Below are positions 1 through 11,007 of a stretch of 64,000 nt of DNA, in pieces. The translations under genes and the position numbers were made by a program. The notes under the pieces are model-generated. The model did not search any database. It saw only the letters and a program-made list of their open reading frames with translations, and was not told the DNA's origin. The stretch is from Colocasia esculenta (Eukaryota > Streptophyta > Magnoliopsida > Alismatales > Araceae). The DNA lies in NCBI GenBank assembly GCA_014218235.1, contig CM024753.1:174940348-175004347 (forward strand). Direction: 5' to 3'. The number at the start of each line of letters is the position of its first letter. Within the stretch, counting starts at the first letter, position 1.

Positions 1-701
1 TGAAGACTCATGGCAAGATAACGGAAAAATGAAGAAGAGAGTTCCTGAAAAGCATTTAAAAATCTCATCGAGAAATCTCGCAATAGAGTCTTAGCGAAAG
101 AGCTTCTTGCTTTCCACTCCAACCTTTGTAGCTCTTGCTCTCCAGTGCCTCATTGTTGTTAGTTTTGGAGAGCCCTTGTGATATGAGAGATTCTATTATT
201 GTAGATCTATCTTTCTCAGTCACTGCCTCAGATCGAGCGTTTGTTATAAGCTTGGTCTAGGGGCATTTCACATGTTTTCTCACTTTCCTGAGAAGTTCCT
301 CTTCGTGTGTGAAGAGAAGACCTGTTGGAAATAGGTGGTGAGTGTACCCTTCGTGTTGAAGGAAGACTGTGAATTAGGGTGTTGTTTTCCTCTTCGGGTT
401 GTGAAGAGAAGGCCATCTGTGGCTAGATGTGTAAGTATCCTTGAGGGGGACTGTACCCTTGGATAGTGAAATCCTGAGTTGTTGCTCAGGGACTGGACAT
501 ATGACTCTTTTGGAGAGGAGGTCCGAACCAGGATGAAATCCTTGTATTGTGTGATTGCCTGTTTGTGCTTGTTATTTTTTTTATTACTAACACTAACAGT
601 TGAATGTAGTGTTTTCTATTGAACGTTTTTGTTGACATGTTTAGATAATCAAAATTTAAGAATCCCATTCACCCCCCTCTGGGTTTGCTAGCTGGACAAC
701 A
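1..701 (+). repeat. SIRE-type copia LTR, 3' (R-U5) portion, truncated by window edge
   Basis: The last 40 bases read ATTCACCCCCCTCTGGGTTTG and end in GACAACA, the usual 3' end of SIRE-like copia LTRs. Blocks at 230-520 (a TTATAAGCTTGGTCTAGGGG block, two GAAGAGAAG blocks and a CCGAACCAGGAT block) recur in the same order and strand at 56,150-56,460. No tRNA-Met PBS follows position 701, so this is a solo or 3' LTR, or the downstream part has been lost. The 5' boundary lies outside the window. The short ORFs here are incidental. Confidence 0.6.
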
Positions 702-1571
702 CCTACGTGGGTAGTTTTGTGTTGTGGTACACTGTGTACCAACTCTTTTCAGGTGCTGAGGTAGAGCTGTGCTCCGTGGAGGTCATGTTGTAGGACCCTC
801 CACTTGCTGTGTTGTACCCTTTTGAGGGTGGCTTCCGACGTATTATGGTTTAGGGTATAACGGACTAGCTTCTGGTTAGCAGTCCTGTTATCCTCATGTT
901 TAAGGTTTGCCTGTGAGACTTGTAGCCTAGGCAGTGGTTGGCCTGTGTGGCTTGTGGTTTTGGCACTTTAGTTATTTGGTAGACTAGTAGTGTTGTGCTA
1001 GTCCTGTTGTTCCCTCTTACTTTCTGAGGATTGGATTAGTTGATGTGTTTATATTTAATTACAGTATATATATGATTAATGAGTGCATGTTGTGGTTTGG
1101 CTATCGGAGTTACCAGTGAGACCCTTAGGGGTTGAGGACTTGGTTCCTTCTTTCAGTTGTTGGTTGTGGTGGCTTTTAGGAGGTTCCTACTGAGCCCGTG
1201 GCTTGTTGGGGATCACTCCCCTACAGTTCTTTTCAGGGCTTGCCGTGTGTTTGGCTTTCAGCAGTGTTGGGGCAGACTTGTACCACCAGCAGTTGAGTTG
1301 TACTTGTGTTAGTGTGAGCTTTGCTCCCTCGGGGTATGCCCCAGGTAGTTGTACTTTTCTCTTGGACTTGTAACAATGTATTGAGACAATTGTAATTTGT
1401 TGTATACAGGTATGAACACATGTACTTTATTATGTCTTATACTGTTATTGTTGTCTTTTATATTCTTACTGGACACTTGTGTGAGATATCCCTTGTGAGA
1501 ATTCGGTCCGATCGCGGGAGGCGGACTTGGATATGGAGCCTTATTGGGCATAAATATCCAGGGTCGCTACA
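702..1571 (+). repeat. Gypsy (chromovirus-like) LTR, 3' part
   Basis: This stretch carries the block CCTACTGAGCCCGTGG followed by ATCACTCCCCTACAG (about 1,185-1,230). A related block occurs at about 2,400-2,455 and, inverted, at about 3,340-3,390, so three LTRs of one broad family lie close together. It ends GGGTCGCTACA at 1571, directly against the integrase remnant that starts at 1572, which suggests insertion into that older element. I did not find its 5' edge or a matching TSD, so the left boundary is nominal. Confidence 0.5.
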
Positions 1572-2036
1572 ACTGAACTTTCATTATAGGGATACTCTTG
1601 TTTCTCAATTGCTGAATTCTTCTGTCTAAGATCTTCACTAGTCTTTCTTCGTAAGATAAATCTTTCTGTACTTCCAAGTCCTTGAACTGAATAATATTAG
1701 AGGGATCATACTCATATTTTCTTAGCATAGAAACATGAAATACATCATGTATGTCTGAGAGCTGCGGGGGCAGGGCTAGCTGGTAAGAGACTTCTCCAAC
1801 TCTATTCAATATTTCAAACAACCCAATATATCTGGGGCTTAACTTTCCTTCAATACCAAATCTTCTGTGTCCTTTCTTTAGAGAGACCTTAAAGAATACA
1901 TATGCCCAATTTAAAATTCCAAGTCCCTTCTTCTCTGATTAGCATAGCTTTTCTGTCTATCTTGAGCTTCCTTCATTTTTTCCTGATCACTTGGATAATC
2001 TTTGCACCCTTTTGCACTAATTCTGGCCCAATCAAA
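1572..2036 (-). pseudogene. Chromovirus gypsy integrase C-terminal remnant
   Basis: The minus strand encodes the C-terminal, DNA-binding end of a Ty3/gypsy integrase. Recognisable pieces in order are PELVQKGAKIIQVI (about 2,025-1,985), KEAQDRQKSYANQRRRDLEF (about 1,970-1,910), RRFGIEGKLSPRYIGLFEIL and then FHVSMLRKY with DLSYEERLVKILDRR. This series is typical of Tekay/Del chromovirus polyproteins just before the chromodomain. At least two frameshifts separate the pieces. The reading frame stops where the neighbouring LTR begins, so the chromodomain is cut off. It is non-functional, and is probably the host site for the LTR to its left. Confidence 0.8.
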
Positions 2037-2786
2037 TGCTACCCAATTACCGTGATCCGAGTGGTAGCGTCGTGCCTCTCTGACTCAAATTTCTAGCAAT
2101 TATAATAGTGCATCTTGATCTGATGTTTAATAGCTCATTTTCCATTTACAATAGTTCCTAGGTGCCCTTTAGTAAATTATGTTTAGTTCCTGCTTAACGG
2201 TTGCTTTAATTCAGCGATTTATGTGATTAGAGTTACTTCGCGGTTAAAGAGTCATGTAGCGTGGAATATGGGAGTGTTTGATTTAGTTTATGTTACTTGT
2301 GCTTTATTTCCTATCGGCCGTGATTTACATTTCATTATTGCATATTAGTTTAGTAGTGAGATTGTGAACTGCTCACCTCTTTTATGTTACTCGTGGTTCT
2401 GTGTGTTTGAAAGTTTTCCTACTGAGCCAGTGAACTTGTGAGGCTCACACCCCTACACCCCCTTTCAGGTGATTGTTAGCTAATATGCTCGTAGAGGCGG
2501 ACTTGCACTACTAGCAGCATGAGTTTTTGCTCTAGTTGTGCACCTTGGGATATGTCATAGGTTGTTGTACTTTTCTTTTGGATATGAGTTATTGTATTGG
2601 GTAATGTAACTTTCTATAAATATGTATAAGATCATGTAAATGCCATGTATCTTTATACATGTTTAGCTATTCTTTCTATATTATCACTAGACACATGTGT
2701 TGTTATCTCTTGCCGGCCTTAATGGTTTGTAGGAGGTGGAGTTGGGTTGGGTTCCATTTAGAATCCTAATGGCAAAGACCGCCACA
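2037..2786 (+). repeat. Gypsy 5' LTR, 3' end adjoining a tRNA-Met PBS
   Basis: The stretch ends GACCGCCACA at 2786 and is followed by one G, one T and a tRNA-iMet primer site, so this is the 3' end of a 5' LTR on the plus strand. It carries the TACTGAGCCAGTG and CTCACACCCCTACACC blocks seen in the neighbouring LTRs. The left boundary is set only by the end of recognisable integrase at about 2,036; the true LTR start was not found. Confidence 0.6.
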
Positions 2787-2788
2787 GT

Positions 2789-2800
2789 TGGTATCAGAGC
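2789..2800 (+). other. Primer binding site (tRNA-iMet type)
   Basis: The sequence TGGTATCAGAGC is complementary to the 3' end of plant initiator tRNA-Met and sits two bases after an LTR ending in CA. It marks the start of the internal region of a plus-strand gypsy element. That region (2,787-3,008) is interrupted by the solo LTR at 3,009 and resumes at 5,237 for about 110 bases before other repeats take over. No gag is recognisable in it. Confidence 0.85.
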
Positions 2801-3008
2801 AAGGTTAGTTGGAATATAAAAACACATAAAAATTATAATGTCCTAGAACATAATTCAAGTCCACTACTGGTAGTAGGTCAGTGGTTTTTTTATGTGTTTA
2901 TTGTTGAGTTGTATACTGTATGCTGTTTGTTGTAAGGTTGAGATGGTAGAGTAGTGAGATTGAGAAGCTGATAGAGAAAAGCTAGGGAGTCAATTGACCT
3001 AGTGTAAT

Positions 3009-5231
3009 TGTGACGGAATGCCTCGTCCAAGCCCGTTAAACCAGTAACGTGCCTAACCCGAGTCCGTCTCCCGCGAACGGGCCGAAGCCTCGCAAGGGAT
3101 ATCACACACTAGTCTGTGAAAACACAAAGGAACACCATTGCATTATAATATACAAGGTTTTACATAGCCAACTTCAAAAGAAATAAAGGAAAATACACAG
3201 CCTGGGCATACCCCGAGGTACAACAGGTACAACTGAAGAAAGAAAAGCTACACTGGTGGAGGCGCTGGGCCAACACCGCTACGTCGTGGCTCCGAACGTG
3301 ACGACGGTAGAGAAACCTCCTCCTCGCCCTCGCTTGTGGGGAGTAGGGGTGAGCCTCGCTAGTCACTGGCTCAGTAGGGAACTCCGCCAACACTGAGCAA
3401 ACCAAAAACAAGTATCGAAAGCAGTAAACTATGCTAGCAATTTATAGCACAACTAAACAAATATTAAGCTATACACAAACTCACCGCTAGCCGACTGTGT
3501 GAAACAGCTGTAATAAGTAAACGACAAAACTCCAACACGTGTACGCGCTATGGTAGAGACCGCCACACTCGAGCCACGTAGACTGGTTTGCGATACCAGC
3601 AACAGACTCAGACAAATTAACACAGGTCTACCTCTCAGTCTCGCAGCCACAGACGAAAGGTACAGCTGCCGCTCCACGTGAAAAAGACAAGTAACTATGG
3701 AGACCAACTAAACACCACCACCTGCGGACCACACGATCGCAGGCCCATGCCTGGCACCTCTAGAGACCCTAGCCTGGGCTTGCTAGAGTGAGGCACTGGA
3801 AAAGGACTAGTCGGGGACCAGTGTCGACAACTGGTGTCCGTACCCCCAACTAAGAGCGTGCTACAAGTGACTAAAAACAAACTCAAGAGTCACTGTCCCA
3901 CTGTCGTCTTTCCCTCAGCCGGATGTACAACTCAAACTAAGGAGTGAGGGTGTCCAGGTCAGACGACACAGACCTCGACGGTACAGCACAAGTATCGGGA
4001 CAAAGCCCCGAGCTAACAGCCTGGCTCACAGAGAACCTGGGGCACCCAACTGGAGAGGTAACCACGGTAGGCGTCTACTACCTGACATGCACACAGAAAC
4101 CACGTGCGCACCGCACAAACCACGTGAAACCTCACGTAAACCTCGTGTACTGACGGTCCACAACACGTGAACACCACCTGCCTCGTGTGAACACTATGTC
4201 TACAGGCAAACTACTAGCTAGCTACGTAACCTGTGAGCTAGTCTCGAAAACCATGCGCTTCCCAAAGCACCACAAGTGCCAATGCACTGCTCACTAACAC
4301 TGAGCATACTGATAACGATAATCGGATAGTCACATGTGTAAGCCATGCACAAATAGAGCTTCTCGGGCCAAGTCACGACAACCCATTAGGTTGCCTTCAG
4401 AAGGCGTCGCCACGACATGTCACCTTCATATCCAGAACGCGACCTACTTACCTGTCGTCTCTTGATCCTTAACGTGGCACATCGTTGTGTCGTGTTCATA
4501 ACGCGACATAGGGACCCGTCGCCTTACCAGGCGGGAACCCTAATCCGGGCTTTCTCCATGACAGCCCATTCCCACAACACAAACCATCCTTAATTCTTCG
4601 TTTTCATGCTTTTGTGAATACCTAAGCATGCTATCTACTGTTAGAAACACATTAAACTGATTGGAACCCAATCCTATGCGATTTACACCCTGAAAATAGG
4701 AAAAGTTCACCTACCTTCACGAAGAACGCACTATGCAGCGATCTCCCGGCGTTTCCCCTGCTTCTCCCGGACTCCCTACAGCGAGGACACGCCGAAGATG
4801 CCAAAACCCAGCAAAAATCACCACAGCTTCTCTCCCTGGCCGAGCAGTAACCCTCTGCGTTCTGCTTGGCTGGGATTATTTAAAACCTACAACGGTTCGG
4901 AACGCGACGGATCGTGGCGTCACGACGGACCTGAGCGTCGCCTTCCCAACGCCCGCTTCCCTGGGCGCTACACGTGGCGCACATGCAGACGCTCAACGCA
5001 CCAAGGCGGCCACATGAACGCGACGGCCACCTCTGTCGCGTTAAGAACGCGATAGACCTTCCTGTCGCGATGACAGGCTGAGAGATCTAGGGTACTGCAG
5101 GCCCAAAACGTCGGCCCAGTAAGCCCCAGAAAAACACACACACACGGCATACAAGCCACATTGGCCTCGCATTGGCCACCATAAATGCTAAACACACGAT
5201 CCACGAGATCCAAAAAATGCGCGACGTTACA
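3009..5231 (-). mobile_element. Solo gypsy LTR with perfect 5-bp TSD
   Basis: The segment begins TGTGACGG and ends ACGTTACA, giving the TG...CA ends of an LTR. It is flanked on both sides by GTAAT (3,004-3,008 and 5,232-5,236). It contains no PBS, gag or pol, so it is a solo LTR left by recombination between the two LTRs of a former element. Orientation is taken as minus because the inverse complement starts TGTAACG and because the TACTGAGCCAGTGA and CTCACCCCTAC blocks shared with the plus-strand LTRs to the left are inverted here. Its ORFs are incidental. It interrupts the leader of the gypsy element whose PBS is at 2,789. Confidence 0.85.
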
Positions 5232-5346
5232 GTAATAGTTTTTGAAAAGAGTTCCCAAGAAGGATGTGGCAGAGCACCACATAATTTTAGGTCAGGATAG
5301 CAGGTATAGCAAAACCAATGGGCTATGTAGGATCGAATGTAGAGGA

Positions 5347-6020
5347 TGAGTAGATCTATGGGGGGGGGGGGTGAATAGATCTACTACCAATCGTAGTGGA
5401 AACCTTAGCAATTTAAAAATTGCATTTAGGTTAGTGAATCTATTCAATCAGAGCCATATGTAGTTCATGCATGTGAGATAATTGATCAAACAATGAGTGA
5501 ATGCTTATGGAAATCCCTATGCAAGCATCTACAACAAGAACATACAAATCAAACCATGATGCACAGAGGATTTTTAGGTGGTTTGGAGATCACACAATGT
5601 GATTCTTATGTCCACCCCTCACACAGTGAGGCACACACTACTCAATAAAGTTGAGTACAACATACACAAGATCTCAACGGATCAAACCACACACACACAC
5701 AAGCACAATTGCTCAGAAAAAACACACACACACGCTAGAACAGGTTAACAAGAGATCAAATCCTCTAGCTTCAATCTGATCCAAATAACCCCACACATAG
5801 AGATCTGTACAAAACACTTGTACAGATCACACCACTCTCGTTCAAACCAATTCTAATGAAAAATCCATTAGAAATAAGGAATAGAAGTATGAATTGGATG
5901 TTCTTCGTTGAAGACTATCTGCTGGAAGTTTGAGTTGAAATCCCTATGGAGAATCAATGATGCTCTTCTTCAATTCACGATCCTCTACTTCAAATATGGA
6001 TCTGCAAATCACGTCGGACG
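5347..6020 (-). repeat. SIRE-type copia LTR end, inverted
   Basis: The plus strand starts TGAGTAGATCTAT, then a run of 12 G and TGAATAGATC. Read on the minus strand this is a typical SIRE-like LTR 3' end (ATTCACCCCCC...). The block AGGTGGTTTGGAGATCACACAATGTG then STCCACCCCT matches the layout of the solo LTR at 52,618 (a GGTGGTTCGGAAAACACA block followed by CCACCTCC). No PBS adjoins the end at 5347. The right edge is not resolved and is given approximately. Confidence 0.5.
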
Positions 6021-6072
6021 TCGTCTCTTAGTTCTTGACGAGTGCCTAAGTGAGTTCGCCTTACTTGCCATG

Positions 6073-6290
6073 CAGACCGACCATTAGCTGTCGAGGATAG
6101 GCTGAGTGCTGAAGCGACCTCGCGGCTGCCCAGATCAACCATTAGCTATCGGGGACAAGTCGAGTGCCGAAGCGACCTCGTGGCTGGCCAGGTCGACCAT
6201 TAGCTGTCGGGGACAGGCCGAGTGCCGAAGGGACCTCGCGGCTGCCTAGGCTGACCATTAGTTGTCTGGGATCAATGACGATGCTATAAA
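6073..6290. repeat. 58-bp tandem repeat, about 3.7 copies
   Basis: Units begin CCATTAGCTGTCG at 6081, 6139, 6197 and 6255, an exact spacing of 58 bases. Each holds GCCGAAGCGACCTCGCGGCTG with small changes between copies. The array lies in the internal region of the minus-strand gypsy element whose PBS is at about 6,800. The bases between this array and the PBS (6,291-6,796) contain open frames on both strands, but I see no recognisable gag motif. Confidence 0.8.
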
Positions 6291-6796
6291 GCGACTCGCC
6301 AATTTTCAATATTTCAACAACAATTAAATCATGTAGATTCAGTAGAAATTCAACTTTACGGACATATCAAAGCAAATAACGATGCGTTCGACATTCGGGG
6401 TTCTTGGAATAGCCGACCTGCACATCTCAGACAACTGGTCGTCGGCAAGACAGAGGTCCTTGACCACATGGCATGGGGCTTCCATTCGAACTGAATTATG
6501 GTCGCCGATGCCAAAGCGTCTGATGGCCGACCGCTTAGCCCCCAAGCTGGGGGCTCGAGATCTATTAAGAGAGAGTAGAGGATTCGCTCCTAACGATGCT
6601 CTAAGCAACTTGTCGTTTAGCATTCTTATCAGACCTTCGAAGATATATGGCCACAGGAAAAGACCATGTATGCTCCAGAACAACCCCTCTGTTGATCACA
6701 GGCGACGCCTCCAGGGGTCCCCTACGCTTGCGTTCATACTTTTCGAGATCAATTACGGGTGTGAGTGGGGGAAGCTGTACTGACCTTTAGTAGCGA

Positions 6797-6816
6797 TTTC
6801 TCACAGATGGCGTCAA
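6797..6816 (-). other. Tat/RIRE2-type primer binding site, minus strand
   Basis: The minus strand reads TTGACGCCATCTGTGAGAAA next to an LTR-like end. This closely resembles the TTGGCGCCGTCTGTGGGAA-type leader that follows the 5' LTR of RIRE2/Tat-like gypsy elements, from family knowledge. It implies an element transcribed leftwards, with its 5' LTR at 6,819-7,441. Confidence 0.55.
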
Positions 6817-6818
6817 AA

Positions 6819-7441
6819 TGTTACGGTAGGTGTAACACAGGTCGGCTCAGCCGAAGTGATCGCCGAGGTGTTCTTGGCCGAAGAATGAGCCGAGACGACC
6901 AAGCTGATGAATCCTTTCTGAGGCGCACTTGGCCGACATGAGACGCTTGTTCCGAGCTCTCGAGATGACCTGCAAAACCTGCCGAGAGTCCTCAGCGGGA
7001 AGATACTCCGACGAGCTTATCATCGCTAGTCGAGAAGAATGGCTTAGCCCATGGGATAGAACAACGTACATGTGCCTGTGGAGTGTCTGCCTCTTTTATA
7101 GGGTTAGGATACCTATGAACAGCAGGACGACCCCGTGAATCTCGCTGGGAATCTCCGTGATTGTTGCTAGATCGTGGTCATAACTGGCATACCAGATCGT
7201 TCAGATTGTGGTCTTAATGGCCGCAGTAACGGACGCAGGATTCTCGAACATTACCTTGGTACTTACTGCTCTGGCCATTATGTGAGTCATTCTCCGATAA
7301 TCGCACGGACGCATCGAGCTCTGGGTCGGATACGGATGAGCCGTGGAGAACCCGTCCTTGCCTGAATCTGAGGAATTCAGCACAAGGAAAATAAGGAGGT
7401 CGTTAAAGATATGTTCACACAATGTGTTATTAAATCATTTT
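6819..7441 (-). repeat. Gypsy (Tat/RIRE2-like) 5' LTR, minus strand
   Basis: The plus strand starts TGTTACGGTAGGTGTAACA directly beside the PBS-like leader. A minus-strand TATA motif (CCCTATAAAAGAGG) at 7,091-7,103 lies about 270 bases upstream of that end, consistent with an LTR promoter followed by R and U5. The sequence is rich in GCCGA words. The upstream (right) edge is not resolved because the TRIM is inserted at 7,447. ORFs on both strands here have no recognisable domain. Confidence 0.55.
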
Positions 7442-7446
7442 TTAAA

Positions 7447-8087
7447 TGTGACGACCAAACCAGTAAACTGGCCTAAGAACTGTGCTAGTTGGTAGACTTC
7501 CCAAGAATGTAACCCATCTTAGGACTACTCTCAACTGAGCACGTTTAACTTCAGATTTCTTTTCTTACTCGAGCTCTGAAAATGACTAGTCTGAGTTGTT
7601 GGTAGTCTGTTGATTTAGTCTATTTAACATATTCATATATGGGGCGTTACAATCTACCCCTCTTATATAAGCGAGGTCCTCGTCGCTGCTCACATATAAC
7701 ACACAATCAAACTGCAGGCAGGCAGGATTCTAGAGGTGGCCCCCATAGACTCAAGAGGTGGCTCACACTATGTAATACTTTACACCATTATGGCCTCAAG
7801 AAGTGGCTCCCATAGCATAGCACTTTGCCCTATGTGGCACTTAGTTCCTGCACTTCTAGCTAAGTAAGGCTCTAATACCATTTGTGACGACTCAATCAGC
7901 AAATTGGCCCAACAACTGTGCTAGTTGGTAGACTTCTCAAGAAGGTCACATATCCTGAGACTACTCTCAACTGAGCACGCTTAATTTCAAAATTCTTTTC
8001 CTGCTCGAGCTCTGAAAATGACTAATCCGAATTGTTGATAGTTTGATAATTTAGTCTATTTAACATATTCTTATATATGAGATTACA
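7447..8087 (-). mobile_element. TRIM (terminal-repeat retrotransposon in miniature), complete
   Basis: Two direct repeats of exactly 205 bp (7,447-7,651 and 7,883-8,087) both begin TGTGACGAC and end TTACA. By eye they are roughly 80-85 percent identical. The 231-bp interior holds an inverted tRNA-Met PBS (TGGTATTAGAGC on the minus strand, 7,869-7,880) two bases from the right LTR, and a polypurine tract (AGAGGGGTAGAT on the minus strand, 7,652-7,663) beside the left LTR. The element therefore reads right to left. Flanking 5-mers are TTAAA (7,442-7,446) and GTAAA (8,088-8,092), one mismatch. There is no coding capacity; movement would need proteins from another element. Confidence 0.9.
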
Positions 8088-8092
8088 GTAAA

Positions 8093-9480
8093 AGTGAAAA
8101 GATAAAACTATTCCTATTTCTCCAATGCCCCACGCACTTCAACTCCGATTATTGTATAAGTTGGTTCTTTTTGACAATTAGTAAGTCTGTTATTTGCACG
8201 AAAAAAGATTTGTTGCATTTTCTTATTACAATTTTAGTACATTTTTAGCTTTTTTATTAAGAAGATATAATATATTTATAATACATTTACTAGAGAGAGA
8301 ATATAAAATATACTAAAGAATGCGATAAAAGAATGCAATAAATCTCTCTATATATCTACGTACACAGATCGCGCTCTGCAGCAATGTTCTGTAGAAGATG
8401 TTGATCACATGAGACAAAGGCGAGCTAGTCTGTATCCTGTGGGCTGTGGCCAAGTAGACAACGGAGTGAAGGAGATAAATTTATCATCTTGGCATAAGAA
8501 ATATTTATTGGCGGCAGGTGCACTCCCGCAAGTATTACTATCTTGGATGTGCGGCGCGTGGCGGACGGTGGGACTCGGGAAGAGAGTTGTGCTCCAACTC
8601 TCTTTCCAAACCCGATCTTTTACACATTTTTGGGTGTTTATTGGAAAACGTGTTCGACGGTGCACCAAGTCCTCCTTTTTGAAGGAATGCTTTTCTTTTA
8701 CAAAAGTGGATTGTCATTGAACGGCTAGCCCGAGCAATGTTATGTAGAAGATGTTGATCACATTGTGCTCTTCAACCCACTTTTATAAAAATTTTACCTA
8801 AAACTTATAAATTTTGACATCATTAGCTATGCATGTGACGTCTCGTGGCATTTTTATTTCACATCAGAAATAAGTATGTCTCTTTTATCTTAGGTTTCAC
8901 TTCTTATTTTATTAGTCGAAATTTAATATTTTCCTTTTTATTTTAACATACTAAAATATTATTTGCCAGTAAAAAAACATGGGAACAAGAAAAAGAAAAT
9001 TGTATTGTTTAAATACATAAGATTTACAAAATCTAAGAAGAAAAGCTTAGTAACTTCTCCAACTATGCGAATGGGCATCCGTGATGATATTTCGACGTTG
9101 ATTAGAAATTAAATTCTACTTCACCGTCAAGAGCTGCTGCAAATGAAGGTATGTAATAAGTTTATTTCACGCTAGTTTCTAGAGGAAAACACAAAATCAG
9201 TATTTGAAGAGTAACGTATACAGTTCACGCAAAGATCAACTATGACCAACAAACTTAATTGGAATATCCAAATAGATGTTTCCATATAGTCCCATCGCTA
9301 ATCGTGATGTTTCAACCAAAAAAAAAAACCTTTATTTTTAAAGATCATATATACAGCCGAGAGCTACAGAAATGACAAGCACATCAATAAAGTTTTATGA
9401 TTTTTTTGCTTAGGGTGTTTGTTTACAATATTTTACCTCTTTTTTCTCTCAATTTTAAAAAAGAGAAAGAGAAACAAGTG
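8093..9480. other. Unassigned AT-rich DNA with a 30-bp direct repeat
   Basis: No gene or transposon is recognised. A direct repeat of about 30 bp (GCAATGTTCTGTAGAAGATG...) occurs at 8,381-8,410 and 8,733-8,763, bracketing a 320-bp segment of higher GC content with open frames on both strands. The repeat is too long for an ordinary LTR or hAT target duplication. The rest is AT-rich with simple runs. Confidence 0.5.
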
Positions 9481-10005
9481 GAACTATGTTTGGTACACTA
9501 TTTTTAATTTTTAGGAAGAGAATCCCGCAACGCCTCCATCTCTTTCTAAAAAAAAACAAGTATAGACCTGTTTTTTTTTCTAGAGAAGAGAACCCCGCTT
9601 CGTGGAAGGACGCACGGCTTCGTCTTCGCGCACGGCTTCGGTCTTCGGAAGATCGCTGGGCGAAGCTTCTTCGCCTCCAGGAGGTGAACCTCGCAGCTCC
9701 TCGGCGAACCTCCGACCCTGCAAGTATGTATCTGTTTTTCTCTCTCTCTCTCCCCACCCGCAAGCCCGCGTCCCCTCCTCCCCATCGCCCCCTCCTCCCC
9801 CCCCCCCGCCCCCAACCTGCGTAGCCCCCTCCTCCTCCCCACCCCCAGCCCCCCGCCCCATCCTCCTCGCCGTCCCCCCATCCTCCTCCCGACCCCCCCC
9901 TCCGCCACCAAATCCTCCTCGCCGTCCCATCCCCCCGCCAACCTGCGCAGCCCAACTCGTCGTCCCCTCCCCCCGCCAACCTGCGCAGCCAAGCCCTCCT
10001 CACCC
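9481..10005. other. Low-complexity C-rich tract ending at an assembly gap
   Basis: From about 9,765 the plus strand is nearly pure CCCCTCC and CCGCC simple sequence. Long open frames appear on both strands only because stop codons are rare in such DNA. The tract runs into the N block, and such tracts commonly break assemblies. I see no gene in it. Confidence 0.7.
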
Positions 10006-10105
10006 NNNNNNNNNNNNNNNNNNNNNNNNNNNNNNNNNNNNNNNNNNNNNNNNNNNNNNNNNNNNNNNNNNNNNNNNNNNNNNNNNNNNNNNNNNNNNNN
10101 NNNNN
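10006..10105. other. Assembly gap, 100 N
   Basis: Exactly 100 N bases, a usual scaffold-gap placeholder. The true gap length is unknown, and sequence on the two sides need not be closely linked. Confidence 0.98.
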
Positions 10106-10539
10106 ACACGTTTACATCAGCGGAAATTATAGAATCCATCAGATAATGGTCCGGCGACTTGGCTAGTTGAAGCCTATTTTTGGCGGACAATCGTTCAAGT
10201 CATGGATATGATGAAAGGGGTCGTTGAACCACAAAGATTAAATGTTGGTTATCAACGGGCCTGATTATAATATTTATCAACAGTCTGCTCAGAGGCCAAA
10301 AAGTTGTGATTAAAATGACCCCAAGGTTATTTAAGTTACAAACTTATCAGTGGGATCCTTCCCCAAAGTTCAGCAGGGGAGTTTCGGCCCTTAAAATGGC
10401 GCCCGGATTCCCGGTTAAATGAAAATACAAGGAGAACATGTCTCCGTCCAGAGTACGAGCGCGGAAGAAATCCGGCAGCACAAGGTCTATAGACCAAGTA
10501 CGAAGGACAAGTACAAGAAACAAGCTCGAGGAAGAACTC
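10106..10539. other. Unassigned flank, probably promoter-side part of a Tat-like LTR
   Basis: No coding region is recognised. This sequence and the sequence after 14,122 are the two sides of the insertion site of the three-LTR element, so it should be continuous with the palindrome-rich promoter region at 14,123-14,660. It may be the U3 of that LTR, but I could not match it to the 3' LTR at 25,504. Confidence 0.35.
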
Positions 10540-10544
10540 CGAGG

Positions 10545-11000
10545 TGATGCGAAAGCGGGACTACAGACAACGCAAATTCGGCGATAACGATATCTTTATG
10601 GCTTGGCGAGAAGTTCTCACGATATTGATGTATTTATTTTAGTTATTTGGGTATTTGATTGTAAGAATAAAGTCCAAATGAGGTCCAATAGCACGTTTTC
10701 TATTTTCTAGTCATTTTCGGGTGCGAATTTTGCACTATTTTTAGGTCCAAGGATATTTTAGTCCAAAGAGTCAAAATAGGGTTAGGTTAGCCTAACTCCT
10801 ATAAATAAAGTGTAACGGTTGTTTGAGAGAGATGAATGAAGATTTGAAGATTGCTTTGGGCAGCCGCCATTGTGGTCTCTTCCAGCGGGGTGGATTCCCC
10901 AGGGGTGGAATCCCCAACCCGGTTCCTCCTCTGTCCACCGCCCTCCCTCTTTCTCCCTCTGTTCGCTGGCCTCCCTTCTCTCCGCCGCTGTGCCGCATCA
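10545..11000 (+). repeat. LTR copy 1 of the three-LTR element
   Basis: A 456-bp LTR. A TATA motif (CCTATAAATAAAG) lies about 200 bases before its end, and the R-U5 part carries an internal inverted repeat (GGATTCCCCAGGGGTGGAATCC). It is separated from copy 2 by only seven bases, AGTGGAT (11,001-11,007). Confidence 0.95.
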
Positions 11001-11007
11001 AGTGGAT

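Noticed and set aside
3160..5282. Several ORFs of 60-100 codons
   Set aside because: All lie inside the solo LTR 3,009-5,231 and show no known domain.
6382..6783. 133-codon plus-strand ORF
   Set aside because: An overlapping minus frame of similar length exists and no domain is seen; the region is the leader of a minus-strand gypsy element.
8405..8728. Overlapping ORFs of 60-103 codons on both strands
   Set aside because: No domain and no codon bias I can judge; the interest there is the direct repeat, not a gene.
9405..9470. Start of a MITE (TAGGGTGTTTGTTTAC)
   Set aside because: The opposite end would lie in or beyond the assembly gap, so no TIR or TSD can be shown.
9455..10190. Long open frames on both strands, some across the N block
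   Set aside because: They follow C-rich simple sequence and translate unknown bases; they are not evidence for a gene.
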